Below, in pieces: positions 44,026 to 52,886 of a DNA stretch of 64,000 bases. This DNA comes from Methyloversatilis thermotolerans. GTDB lineage: Bacteria > Pseudomonadota > Gammaproteobacteria > Burkholderiales > Rhodocyclaceae. The notes under the pieces were generated by a model. That model saw only the letters and a list, made by a program, of their open reading frames with translations. It was not told the origin of the DNA and ran no database searches. Where the stretch lies: positions 1,608,655-1,672,654 of the forward strand of contig NZ_KB889967.1 of NCBI RefSeq assembly GCF_000372885.1, read 5' to 3'. Position numbers and translations under genes: made by a program. Each line of letters starts with the position of its first letter. Position 1 is the stretch's first letter.

Positions 44026-44868
44026 ATGCTGAGCCTGAACACCAATGCCGCCGCCCTGAACGCACAGAACTCGGTCGGCAGCACGCAGAAGGCGCTGTCC
44101 ACCTCGATGACCCGCCTGGGTACCAGCTATCGCGTCAATTCCGCTATGGATGACGCCGCCGGTCTGCAGATCGCCACCCGCCTCAATGCGCAGACCCGCG
44201 GCATGGCGGTCGCACAGCGCAATTCACAGAACGGCATTTCGATGATGCAGACCGCCGAAGGCGCATTCACCGAAATCACCAACATCCTGCTGCGCATGAA
44301 AGACCTCGCCACCGAGGCGCGCAACGGTGCATCGAACGCCGATGACAAGACCGCCATGAATGCCGAGTACCAGCAACTGGGATCGGAAATCGGCAACATC
44401 CTGAACAACACCAAGTTCGGTGGTCAGGCTCTGCTCAATGGCGCCGGATCCCTGCAGGCCGGCGCCATCACCTATCAGATCGGCGCCGCCGCAGCGGAAA
44501 CCATGTCGGTCGACGTATCCACCGATCTGGCCGCGCTGGTCACCGACCTCACCACTCCGGCAACGCTCGGCGATCTGACCACCGCCGCCAACGCCGGCAC
44601 CGCCATCGGCGACATCGAAGGCTGGATCAACGACGTCGGCGGTGTGCGCGCCCAGCTCGGCGCCGCATCCAACCGCCTGGACCATGTCTATAACAACCTG
44701 GCCAACATGAAAACCAATACCGAACAGGCGCGCGGCCGCATCATGGATGTCGACTACGCCTCGGAAACCGCAAACATGACTTCCAAGCAGATGCTCATGC
44801 AGGCCTCCACCGCCATGCTCAAGCAAAGCTCCAGCATGTCCCAGCTCGTCATGTCGCTCATCCAGTAA
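44026..44868 (+). CDS. fliC: Flagellin, copy 1
   Basis: 280-aa filament subunit with short variable region. It starts MLSLNTNAAALNAQNSVGST and has SMTRLGTSYRVNSAMDDAAG and NGISMMQTAEGAFTEITNIL (D0/D1 helices). The variable part is only about 100 residues. The C-terminus MKTNTEQARGRIMDVDYASE and LMQASTAMLKQSSSMSQLVM is D1/D0. The SMTRL and NSAMDDAAGLQ wording resembles lateral-type flagellins. It shares 183 identical bases with copy 2 at its 3' end. Export uses FliS. Confidence 0.97.
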   Translation: MLSLNTNAAALNAQNSVGSTQKALSTSMTRLGTSYRVNSAMDDAAGLQIATRLNAQTRGMAVAQRNSQNGISMMQTAEGAFTEITNILLRMKDLATEARNGASNADDKTAMNAEYQQLGSEIGNILNNTKFGGQALLNGAGSLQAGAITYQIGAAAAETMSVDVSTDLAALVTDLTTPATLGDLTTAANAGTAIGDIEGWINDVGGVRAQLGAASNRLDHVYNNLANMKTNTEQARGRIMDVDYASETANMTSKQMLMQASTAMLKQSSSMSQLVMSLIQ

Positions 44869-44954
44869 GACGGCGAAACTGCCGGAAGGCCGGCGTCGCA
44901 GGACGCGGCTCAGGACTGACGCCCTGCTGAAAACCATCGCGCGGACAGGCTGCC

Positions 44955-45902
44955 ATGAACGTAGACAAGGTTTCGTCGATCGCACTGACGCCCTACCGGC
45001 AGAACGCCCAGGACCGCCGGCCCGCGCCCGCAGGCGAGCGCGCGTCGGCGACGGACGCGACCGCATTCGCGCTGGACAGCGCAAACGATGCGCTGCCGTC
45101 CAGCCTGCTCGGGCTGACCACGCTCAGCCGGCCGTTGCGGCCGGGTGACCTCGTGGCCGTGCGCGTGCTGTCCACCCGGCCCGACCTGCAACTGGCCATC
45201 GAAGGCGAACCGGTCCCCCATGTGGCGGAACGGACACTGCCCGGCCGCGGCGGTCTGCCGGCGGCCATGCAGGCGGACCAGCTCACACTGCGGCAATTGC
45301 ATCTGCACGAGCCGAATGCCGGCGATCTGGCGGTGTCGTTGCGCGCCCGTGTATTCGAGCGGGTTACAGCCGAAGTGGCCCTGCGTGAATCGATTCCGCC
45401 TTCGGCATGGCCGGTCCAGGCTTCGCAGAAGGGCCGGGTGTATGACATGCCGTCGCCCTATCTGGGCACGGAACACTGGGTGTTTCCGCTTCTGCTGACC
45501 GGTGGACAACGTGCGCTGATGCGCGTGGCGGGCGACGAAGAGCCGCACAGGCATGCAGTGGCCGAAGACCTTGCCTCGGCCATCCTGTTGCTCGAACTGG
45601 ACATTCCCGGCATCGGCCGCGTCGCGGTGCGTCTGCAACTGGCGGGCGGTGCCCATCTCGTCTTCATGGTGGAACGCGAGGAGGGCGCGGCCCATGTACG
45701 CGAACGCCTGCCGTCCCTGTCTGCGGTACTCGCGCTGGCCGGCCTGCGCATCGCCAGTTGCCGCTTCCTTCAACTGGCTTCGTCCAGGGTGCGCCAGGCG
45801 CCGCTGCAGGCGACCAGCGCCCACACCTTGCACCACCAGCTTTCGCTACCGCTGTTCCGCGTCGCCGCAGAACTGCTGTTTGCATTGAACCCGCCTTCAT
45901 GA
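44955..45902 (+). CDS. FliK-C-terminal-like protein between the flagellins
   Basis: 315-aa protein without signal or membrane helix. A C-terminal block, LELDIPGIGRVAVRLQLAGG followed by ERLPSLSAVLALAGLRIASC, resembles the FliK switch domain (LGRIxVRLxLxGG...LPxLRxALxxAGL). The middle includes a beta-rich part (LRPGDLVAVRVLSTRPDLQL). A true FliK is encoded at 34778. This may be a second ruler-like or filament-related exported protein. It sits between and co-oriented with two flagellin genes; its role is unknown. Confidence 0.65.
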   Translation: MNVDKVSSIALTPYRQNAQDRRPAPAGERASATDATAFALDSANDALPSSLLGLTTLSRPLRPGDLVAVRVLSTRPDLQLAIEGEPVPHVAERTLPGRGGLPAAMQADQLTLRQLHLHEPNAGDLAVSLRARVFERVTAEVALRESIPPSAWPVQASQKGRVYDMPSPYLGTEHWVFPLLLTGGQRALMRVAGDEEPHRHAVAEDLASAILLLELDIPGIGRVAVRLQLAGGAHLVFMVEREEGAAHVRERLPSLSAVLALAGLRIASCRFLQLASSRVRQAPLQATSAHTLHHQLSLPLFRVAAELLFALNPPS

Positions 45903-46006
45903 CCCGTCATGGATGGTCTGGTAAGCCCCGAGCGGTCCTGTCCGGTCGCTCACTTCCGGCGCGGACTTGAGAAAGCCCCCCGCATTCCCCCCACAGGAGA
46001 TAGAGC

Positions 46007-46840
46007 ATGCTGAGTCTGAACACCAACGCAGCGTCGCTGATCGCGCAGAATTCGGTCGGCAGTACGCAGAAGGCGTTATCCACCTCGATGACCCGCCTGG
46101 GCACCAGCTATCGCGTCAATTCCGCGATGGATGACGCCGCCGGTCTGCAGATCGCCACCCGCCTGAATGCGCAGACGCGCGGCATGGGCGTCGCCCAGCG
46201 CAACACGCAGAACGGCATTTCCATGATGCAGACCGCCGAAGGCGCGTTCACCGAAATCACCAACATCATCCTGCGCATGAAGGATCTGGCCACCGAAGCG
46301 GCCAACGGCGCGTCGAATGCCGACGACAAGACCGCCATGGATTCGGAATACGACCAGCTCGGCCTGGAACTGACCAACATCCTCACCAATACCAAGTTCG
46401 GCGGTCAGGCTCTGCTGACGGGCGGCACGCTGGCAGCAGCAGCCGGCATCACCTTCCAGATCGGTTCGTCCGCTGCGGAAACCATGACGGTGAACACTTC
46501 GGCCAACTTCACCACCATGGCGACCGCCATCACCGCACTCAACGGCGGCGATGTCACCACGGCCGCCAATACGGCGATCGGTCTGGCGGAAACCGCGCTC
46601 ACCGCGGTCGGCACGCTGCGTTCGCAACTGGGCGCCGCCTCGAACCGCCTGGACCATGTGTATAACAACCTGGCCAACATGAAAACCAATACCGAACAGG
46701 CGCGCGGCCGCATCATGGATGTCGACTACGCCTCGGAAACCGCAAACATGACTTCCAAGCAGATGCTCATGCAGGCCTCCACCGCCATGCTCAAGCAAAG
46801 CTCCAGCATGTCCCAGCTCGTCATGTCGCTCATCCAGTAA
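46007..46840 (+). CDS. fliC: Flagellin, copy 2
   Basis: 277-aa filament subunit. The N-terminal SLNTNAASLIAQNSVGSTQK and the D1 helices match copy 1 closely; the variable region (about residues 140-200) differs. The last 180 coding bases are identical to copy 1. A CAGGAG ribosome site lies eight bases before the ATG. It is followed by a GC-rich hairpin region (46874-46905) without a T-run. Confidence 0.97.
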   Translation: MLSLNTNAASLIAQNSVGSTQKALSTSMTRLGTSYRVNSAMDDAAGLQIATRLNAQTRGMGVAQRNTQNGISMMQTAEGAFTEITNIILRMKDLATEAANGASNADDKTAMDSEYDQLGLELTNILTNTKFGGQALLTGGTLAAAAGITFQIGSSAAETMTVNTSANFTTMATAITALNGGDVTTAANTAIGLAETALTAVGTLRSQLGAASNRLDHVYNNLANMKTNTEQARGRIMDVDYASETANMTSKQMLMQASTAMLKQSSSMSQLVMSLIQ

Positions 46841-47000
46841 GACCGCCTGCGGCCCGACGCCCCGCCGCTCCATTCTGCCCGCCCCGGCCTCGCCGCGGCG
46901 GGCATTGTCATGCCGTCGATCCGGCGCATGCCCGTTCCGCCGTCGATCCCCGGCCGGGGGGCACGCGCCGGACGTCTGTCAACAGGAGGAAGTCAGCCCC

Positions 47001-47441
47001 ATGAGCAACCGATGTGAAGCCGCCATCTGCGACACCCACGTCGATACCGCCATCGGATCGATCTGGAATACGCTGGGAGATGGGCGCCCCTTCCCGACGG
47101 TGGAAGCGGATTCGTCGCTGTTTACGGTCCGCCATGAATACGATCGTCCTTCATTCAGGGTAAGCCCGGGCGATCTGCGGATCGAGCGCGCGGCGCTCGC
47201 TGCGGCGCTGCAGTGCCTGATCGAAGGTGGGCATGACGAGGACAGGCCGTATGCCCTTCTTGATCGCGGCCGGGACAGTGGCATGCTGGGACAGGCGGTA
47301 CGCGATCACAACGGCGGAACCGAATGTCTGAATCACGTTCTGGGAATACTGTTCGCATGCCATTTCATAGGCATGAACAGCACCGGTCACGGCACCCAGG
47401 TGTGGCTTACCCACGCCTTCCTGCACGGAGCGGCGGGCTGA
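47001..47441 (+). CDS. Small protein of unknown function in the flagellar locus
   Basis: 146-aa soluble protein that I do not recognise. It begins MSNRCEAAICDTHVDTAIGS and includes several Cys and His residues (C5, C10, H13, then HVLGILFACHFIGMNSTGHG near the end). There is no membrane helix or signal. An AGGAGGA ribosome site lies 11 bases upstream of the 47001 ATG, so it is probably real. It runs towards flhA (convergent, 10-base gap) and follows the second flagellin. Confidence 0.62.
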   Translation: MSNRCEAAICDTHVDTAIGSIWNTLGDGRPFPTVEADSSLFTVRHEYDRPSFRVSPGDLRIERAALAAALQCLIEGGHDEDRPYALLDRGRDSGMLGQAVRDHNGGTECLNHVLGILFACHFIGMNSTGHGTQVWLTHAFLHGAAG

Positions 47442-47451
47442 GCGCGGCGGT

Positions 47452-49539
47452 TCAGCCCAGCGTACCGATCACGCTCACATCGCGCTGCTCAGGGATTTCG
47501 TTGTAGGACAGCACATTCAGCCCGGGCGCGAACAGGCGGGCGTAGCGTGCCAGCAGAGGCCGGATCTGCGGCATCACCAGCAGCAGCGGCGCACTGCCCT
47601 GCTGCTTCATCTGGTCGCGCGCGATCGGCATGTGCGACTGCAGTTGCGACAGCAGATGAGGATCGATCGGGTAATTGTCCAGCGCAGCCTTGCCCGACTG
47701 GCGTGCCTGGTTCAGCGAACCGAGCAGCATGTTCTCGAGTTCGTTGCCGAGATTGAACACCTTCAGCTCGCTGGTCTGGCCGACCAGGCCACCCACGATC
47801 TGCCGGCGCAGCGCGCAGCGCACTTCGGCGGCGAGCAGTATCGGATCCTTGGTGACCTCGGCGTTCTCGAGCAGCGTGGTCGCGATCGGCACGACGTCCT
47901 TCAACGACACGTTCTCGTTGAGCAGCACGCGGAACACCTTCATGAGCTGGGTATGGGTCATCGCCTTGTCCAGCGCGGACGACAGCTTGGGCGCCAGCGC
48001 GGACAGCCGCTCCAGCAGTGCCGGTACGTCCTCGTGCGTGAACAGTTCGGCCAGATGGTCACGCGCCAGCTTGGACAGATGGGTCGTGATGACGCTGGCC
48101 GGCTCCACCACCTGGTAGCCCAGCCCCAGCGCATGCGCCTTGTCCTCCGGCGCGATCCAGGTGACCGGCATGCCATAGGCCGGCTCGATGCCGGGAATGC
48201 CGTCCAGCGTGCCATAGGTCTTCGGCGACGGGATCGCCATCAGCCGGTCGCCGAACACCTCGGCCTGCGCGATCACGGCGCCGGACAGTTGCACCGAATA
48301 CTGCGAAGGCTTGAGCCCGAGGTCGTCGCGCACCGCGATGGGCGGCAGCAGGAAGCCCATGGTTTCGCTGAGGCTCTGGCGCACGCCCTTGATGCGACGG
48401 TTCAATGCGCCGCCCTGCGCCGGATCGATCAGGCCGACCAGCTTGTAGCCCAGCAGCACCGTCATGGGCTCGACCGCGGGCAGGTCGCTCCACGCCAGAT
48501 CGGGCACCCTGGCCTGCACCAGCGCCGCTTCCACTTCGGCCAGATCGCCCTTCTCCTGGCGCACTTCCATCTTCGACAGTCGCCAGCCCACGTAGGCCAG
48601 CACGCTGGCGAACAGCGAGAACATGAGCCAGGGCATGCCCGGAATGACGGCCAGCACCGCCATCATGGCCGCAGCGCTGTACATGACCGTGGGCGAGGTG
48701 AGCAACTGGCTGCTCACCTGCGTTTCGAAATCGCCGGAATCGCTGACCCGGGTGACGATGATGGCAGCCGCCGCCGACAGCAGCAGCGCCGGAATCTGCG
48801 CGACCAGACCGTCGCCTATGGTGAGCAGCGCATACTGGCGGAAGGCGTCGCCGAAGCCCAGGTCGTACATCAGGGCGCCGACCAGCACGCCACCCACCAT
48901 ATTGATCAGCAACACCAGAATGCTGGCGATGGCGTCGCCGCGCACGAACTTGGACGCACCGTCCATGGCGCCGTAGAAGTCGGCTTCCATCGCCACCTCG
49001 CGCCGGCGCGCCTGGGCCTTGTCCTGATTGATCAGGCCGGCGTTCAGATCGGCATCGATCGCCATCTGCTTGCCCGGCAGAGCGTCCAGCGTGAAGCGGG
49101 CCGACACTTCGGATATGCGCTCCGCGCCCTTGGTCACCACGACGAAGTTGATGATCATCAGGATGATGAACACCACCAGGCCGACCACGAAGTTGCCGCC
49201 GATCACCACATTGCCGAAGGACTCGATCACCTGGCCGGCGGCATGCGTGCCCTCGTGACCGTGCAGCAGCACCACCCGTGTCGAGGCGACGTTGAGCGAC
49301 AGGCGCATCAGGGTGGTGGCGAGGATGATGGTCGGGAAGACCGAAAAATCCAGCGGCCGCTTGGCCGACACGCTCACCAGGATGACGATGAGCGCCAGCA
49401 CGATGTTGAAGGTGAACAGGACATCGAGCAGCACCGGCGGCAAGGGCAGGATGACCATTGCCAGAATGAGCAGCAGGAAGATGGGCGTGGCCACGCGATG
49501 GCGGCGCAGCGTTTCGCCAAGGCTGTTCAGGAAGTTCAT
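47452..49539 (-). CDS. flhA: Flagellar type III export gate protein FlhA
   Basis: 695-aa membrane export component. It has about eight helices in its first 330 residues (ATPIFLLLILAMVILPLPPV near the N-terminus) and FHIPEP-family motifs such as TFNIVLALIVILVSVSAKRP, FVVVTKGAERISEVSARFTL and LDALPGKQMAIDADLNAGLI. The cytoplasmic C-terminal half (about 340 residues) ends with normal FlhA domains. It overlaps flhB by four bases. Confidence 0.97.
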   Translation of the reverse strand: MNFLNSLGETLRRHRVATPIFLLLILAMVILPLPPVLLDVLFTFNIVLALIVILVSVSAKRPLDFSVFPTIILATTLMRLSLNVASTRVVLLHGHEGTHAAGQVIESFGNVVIGGNFVVGLVVFIILMIINFVVVTKGAERISEVSARFTLDALPGKQMAIDADLNAGLINQDKAQARRREVAMEADFYGAMDGASKFVRGDAIASILVLLINMVGGVLVGALMYDLGFGDAFRQYALLTIGDGLVAQIPALLLSAAAAIIVTRVSDSGDFETQVSSQLLTSPTVMYSAAAMMAVLAVIPGMPWLMFSLFASVLAYVGWRLSKMEVRQEKGDLAEVEAALVQARVPDLAWSDLPAVEPMTVLLGYKLVGLIDPAQGGALNRRIKGVRQSLSETMGFLLPPIAVRDDLGLKPSQYSVQLSGAVIAQAEVFGDRLMAIPSPKTYGTLDGIPGIEPAYGMPVTWIAPEDKAHALGLGYQVVEPASVITTHLSKLARDHLAELFTHEDVPALLERLSALAPKLSSALDKAMTHTQLMKVFRVLLNENVSLKDVVPIATTLLENAEVTKDPILLAAEVRCALRRQIVGGLVGQTSELKVFNLGNELENMLLGSLNQARQSGKAALDNYPIDPHLLSQLQSHMPIARDQMKQQGSAPLLLVMPQIRPLLARYARLFAPGLNVLSYNEIPEQRDVSVIGTLG

Positions 49540-50678
49540 GAGGGCGTCACCTCGCTCAGATGTTGCGGTATGGCCAGATCGTCCGGCAGCGCCGGCTCGG
49601 CGCGGCGCTGTCCGCGCCGGAAGGCCTTGAGCTGCAGCACATAGGTCAGCACCTGCGCGACCGCGCGATACAGCGGCATCGGTATCTGCTGATTGACCTG
49701 GCTCGTGTTGTAGATGGCGCGCGCGAGCGGCGGCAGTTCAAGCGTCTCGACTGCGTGCTCGGTCGCGATGGTACGGATGTATAGCGCCATTTCGTCCACG
49801 CCCTTCGCGACGACAAAGGGCGCTTCCGCGCGCTTTTCGTCGTACTTGAGCGCGACTGCGTAATGCGTCGGGTTGACGATGACCACGTCGGCCCCCGGCA
49901 CCGCCTTGCGCACGCCGCGCTGGGCGAGCTGACGCTGCAACTGCCGGATGCGCTGCTTCACTTCGGGGCGGCCTTCATTGGTCTTGTGCTCTTCCTTCAC
50001 TTCCTGCTTGGTCATGCGCAGATTGCGCAGGAAGAAGAACACCTGGGCGGGCACGTCGATCAGCGCGAACAGCACGAACACCGCGCACAGGGCCATGACG
50101 CCATCGAGCACCAGGCCGGACCCGACCAGGATGGCGCGATCCAGCGAAAGCGACTGCAGGTGCAGAAAGGCGTCGACGCCCTCGCGGCATACGATCCACA
50201 GCACCGCGCACAGGGCGGCCGCCTTCAGCATGGAATTGCCCAGTTCGAAGTAATGCTTGCCCGATACCAGGCGCCCCAGATTGGTCACCGGATTGAGACG
50301 TTCGAACTTGGGCAGCCAGTGCTCGAAACTGAGCACCCAGCCGCCAGGCAGCAGCGATGCGCACAGGATGGCGAACGGAATGACCGCGAGCGGCAGCAGC
50401 ATCTTCGCGAACAGCAGCATGGTGGTGGTGAAGCCCGTGGACCACAGGTTGTCCAGCGTGCCCTCGCCTTCCAGAGAGGCGAAACCGAGCGCGAACAGGC
50501 TGCGGAACTCGTCCAGCCAGGCGGGCATCGCCAGCACGATGAGCTTGAGGCTCACCAGGATGCCGACCGCAGTGGCGAGATCGCGGGAACGGGCCACCTG
50601 GCCCTTGTCGCGCGTCTTGCGCAGCTTCTGCTGCGACGCTTTTTCCGACTTGTCGCCGCTGCCCGACTGATCAGCCAT
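49536..50678 (-). CDS. flhB: Flagellar export switch protein FlhB
   Basis: 380-aa export component with four helices and a self-cleaving cytoplasmic domain. The NPTH cleavage motif is clear (ADVVIVNPTHYAVALKYD) near residue 270. The N-terminal basic lead KASQQKLRKTRDKGQVARSR is typical. It overlaps fliR by eight bases and flhA by four, forming the tail of the fliMNPQR-flhBA operon. Confidence 0.96.
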   Translation of the reverse strand: MADQSGSGDKSEKASQQKLRKTRDKGQVARSRDLATAVGILVSLKLIVLAMPAWLDEFRSLFALGFASLEGEGTLDNLWSTGFTTTMLLFAKMLLPLAVIPFAILCASLLPGGWVLSFEHWLPKFERLNPVTNLGRLVSGKHYFELGNSMLKAAALCAVLWIVCREGVDAFLHLQSLSLDRAILVGSGLVLDGVMALCAVFVLFALIDVPAQVFFFLRNLRMTKQEVKEEHKTNEGRPEVKQRIRQLQRQLAQRGVRKAVPGADVVIVNPTHYAVALKYDEKRAEAPFVVAKGVDEMALYIRTIATEHAVETLELPPLARAIYNTSQVNQQIPMPLYRAVAQVLTYVLQLKAFRRGQRRAEPALPDDLAIPQHLSEVTPS

Positions 50679-51453
50679 GCGACACCACCTTCATCTGGCG
50701 CCCCAGCATGTCCAGCACCTGGGTGCACATGCGGATGTAGTGCTGCGGCACGAAGCGCACGATGTGACCCAGCATGAACAGGCCGAATACGGTCACCAGC
50801 GCGAAGCCGAGCGAAAAAAGATTCAGCGAGGGCGCCACGCGATTCAGGAAACCGAAGCCGATCTGTACCACGAAGGTCGCGAACACCATGGGAATGGCCA
50901 GCAGCAAGGCGGCCGAAAACACCCAGGCGACGTTGAGCGACACGGCCTGAAGCGTGCCCAGACTCACGCCGCTGCCGACCGGCCATGCGGAAAAGCTGGC
51001 GCCGACCACGGTCACCAGCAGCAGGTGGCCGTCCATCGCGAAGAACACCAGGGCGCACAGCGTCGCGAGCAGGCCGGACACGACGTCGGACGAGGCGCCG
51101 TTGAGCGGATCGTTCATCAGCGCCATGGACAGGCCGATCTGCGACGACACCAGGAAGCCGAGCACCATGATGACCGCCATCGCCAGATGGAAGGACAGCC
51201 CCATCACCAGCCCGGTCAGCGCCTGTTCGATGGTGGCGGCAACGCCCGACAGCGACAGCGGATCGATGTGCGCGCCATTCTGGGTGAAGGGCAGCATGAT
51301 CATCGCGAGCACCAGCGACAGCAGCACGCGCACCGGCATCGGCAAGGTCGCCTCGCCGATCAGCGGCGCTGCGCTGAACATGGCGAGTATCCGGCAGAAC
51401 GGCCACCACAGCGCGGTGAGTTGGGGCAGGAGCTGGTTGAACAGCGGCTCCAT
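50671..51453 (-). CDS. fliR: Flagellar export protein FliR
   Basis: 260-aa integral membrane export component. The hydrophobic repeats include FCRILAMFSAAPLIGEATLP, VRVLLSLVLAMIMLPFTQNG and a late GHIVRFVPQHYIRMCTQVLD. These match FliR. It lies 12 bases after fliQ. Confidence 0.93.
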   Translation of the reverse strand: MEPLFNQLLPQLTALWWPFCRILAMFSAAPLIGEATLPMPVRVLLSLVLAMIMLPFTQNGAHIDPLSLSGVAATIEQALTGLVMGLSFHLAMAVIMVLGFLVSSQIGLSMALMNDPLNGASSDVVSGLLATLCALVFFAMDGHLLLVTVVGASFSAWPVGSGVSLGTLQAVSLNVAWVFSAALLLAIPMVFATFVVQIGFGFLNRVAPSLNLFSLGFALVTVFGLFMLGHIVRFVPQHYIRMCTQVLDMLGRQMKVVSHG

Positions 51454-51465
51454 CGTGCCTCCGGG

Positions 51466-51738
51466 TCAACCTACCAGCGCGGCGGCGCGCTGGAACACCG
51501 ACACGCAGAAATCCATCAGGTAGCCGGTCATCCACCGGCCGGCCAGGATGATGGCAAGCAGCGTCACCAGCAGCCTGGGCAGAAAGCTCAGCGTCTGTTC
51601 GTTGATCTGCGTGGCGGCCTGGAACAAGGCAACGATGAGGCCCATGATCAGTCCGGGTCCGACCAGGATGAGCACCAGCATCATGGTGATGTGCAGGCTT
51701 TCGCTGACCAGGTCTACGGCGGCATCCGGTGTCAGCAT
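51466..51738 (-). CDS. fliQ: Flagellar export protein FliQ
   Basis: 90-aa two-helix membrane protein: LHITMMLVLILVGPGLIMGL and RLLVTLLAIILAGRWMTGYL flank the QINEQTLSFLPR loop typical of FliQ. It starts three bases after fliP. Confidence 0.94.
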   Translation of the reverse strand: MLTPDAAVDLVSESLHITMMLVLILVGPGLIMGLIVALFQAATQINEQTLSFLPRLLVTLLAIILAGRWMTGYLMDFCVSVFQRAAALVG

Positions 51739-51741
51739 GGC

Positions 51742-52524
51742 CTAGCCCTGGATGCTGGTGACCAGCGTGTTGACGGTGAGCGTCCAGCCATCCACCAGCA
51801 CGAACAGCAGCAGCTTGAGCGGCAGCGAAATGACCAGCGGCGACAGCATCATCATGCCCATGGCCATCAGTACCGAGGACACCACGAGGTCGATCACCAG
51901 GAAGGGAATGAACAGCATGCAGCCGATCTGGAAGGCGGTCTTCAGTTCGCTCAGCACGAAGGCGGCCAGGCGGACCAGAAAGGGCTGTTCCAGCGGCACG
52001 GCCACCGGACCGGTGCCGGCCAGATGGGCAATCTGTTCCAGCGCCGCCTTGCTGGTCTGCGCCATCATGAAGCGCGACACCGGCACTTCGGCGATCTTGA
52101 GCGCCTGTTCCAGGCCGATGCGATCCTGGTCGTAGGGCAGGAAAGCCTCGCTCCATATCTGTTCGCCGATCGGCCGCATCACCAGCAGCGTCAGGATGAG
52201 CGCGATGCCGGTCACGATGCGGTTGGGCAGTCCCTGCTGCAGACCGAGCGCCTGGCGCAGCAGTGACAGTACGATGATGAAGCGGGTAAAGCTGGTCATC
52301 ATCATCACCATGACGGGCAAGAGCCCGAGCAGGGTCATGATGATGAGGATCTGCGTCTTCACCGAAAACTCGGTGGTGGCCCCCTGCGTGGTCGATTCGA
52401 ACAGCGGCAGATCGGCCGCCGACGCGAGCGGGCATGCGAGCATCAGCGCGACCGGCGCCAGACGCAGCACCGCCCCCCCCGGCCGCGACAGGCGCGCCAG
52501 GGTACGCAACGAAGCGTGTTTCAT
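51742..52524 (-). CDS. fliP: Flagellar export protein FliP
   Basis: 260-aa export channel protein. After an N-terminal signal peptide (RLAPVALMLACPLASAADLP) come four helices with the FliP motifs LGLLPVMVMMMTSFTRFIIV and LGLQQGLPNRIVTGIALILT. The C-terminal PFLVIDLVVSSVLMAMGMMM and LKLLLFVLVDGWTLTVNTLV are also present. It overlaps the end of fliN by four bases, leaving no room for fliO. Confidence 0.96.
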   Translation of the reverse strand: MKHASLRTLARLSRPGGAVLRLAPVALMLACPLASAADLPLFESTTQGATTEFSVKTQILIIMTLLGLLPVMVMMMTSFTRFIIVLSLLRQALGLQQGLPNRIVTGIALILTLLVMRPIGEQIWSEAFLPYDQDRIGLEQALKIAEVPVSRFMMAQTSKAALEQIAHLAGTGPVAVPLEQPFLVRLAAFVLSELKTAFQIGCMLFIPFLVIDLVVSSVLMAMGMMMLSPLVISLPLKLLLFVLVDGWTLTVNTLVTSIQG

Positions 52525-52883
52525 TGCGTGAAGCTGTCCAGATCCAGTCCGTCGAGATCGATCACGCGCAGGCCATGGTTCTCACCCACGAGTACCACTT
52601 CGGCGTGACCGATGGCGGTGCCGTTGACCTTGATCACCAGCGGCTCGCCGGCGAGCGAATCGAGTTCGACCACGCTGGAGGGCTGGATGTCTATCAGGTC
52701 CTGCAGCGAAACCTTGGCGGAGCCGACCTCCAGCGTGAGCGTGACCGGTATGCGGCGCATCATCTGCGGAATGTTGCGGCGGGGTGCGGCCGGCATCGCG
52801 CCGGCCTCCTCGCCGGGCAGCGCATCGTCACCTGCCTCCAGTCCGTCCAGCAGCGTATCGATTTCCGCGGTCGTGGTGTCCAT
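52521..52883 (-). CDS. fliN: Flagellar motor switch protein FliN
   Basis: 120-aa C-ring protein. The SpoA core is intact: MMRRIPVTLTLEVGSAKVSL, QDLIDIQPSSVVELDSLAGE and NGTAIGHAEVVLVGENHGLR. The acidic N-terminal lead of about 40 residues is normal for FliN. It is three bases downstream of fliM and overlaps fliP. Confidence 0.96.
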   Translation of the reverse strand: MDTTTAEIDTLLDGLEAGDDALPGEEAGAMPAAPRRNIPQMMRRIPVTLTLEVGSAKVSLQDLIDIQPSSVVELDSLAGEPLVIKVNGTAIGHAEVVLVGENHGLRVIDLDGLDLDSFTQ

Positions 52884-52886
52884 TCG

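Noticed and set aside
47632-49644. 670-codon open frame on the plus strand across flhA
   Set aside because: Antisense to an intact flhA; His/Gln/Arg-rich composition typical of reverse-complement shadows.
50677-52266. 529-codon open frame antisense to fliR/fliQ/fliP
   Set aside because: Low-complexity His/Gln composition and lies over well-identified genes.
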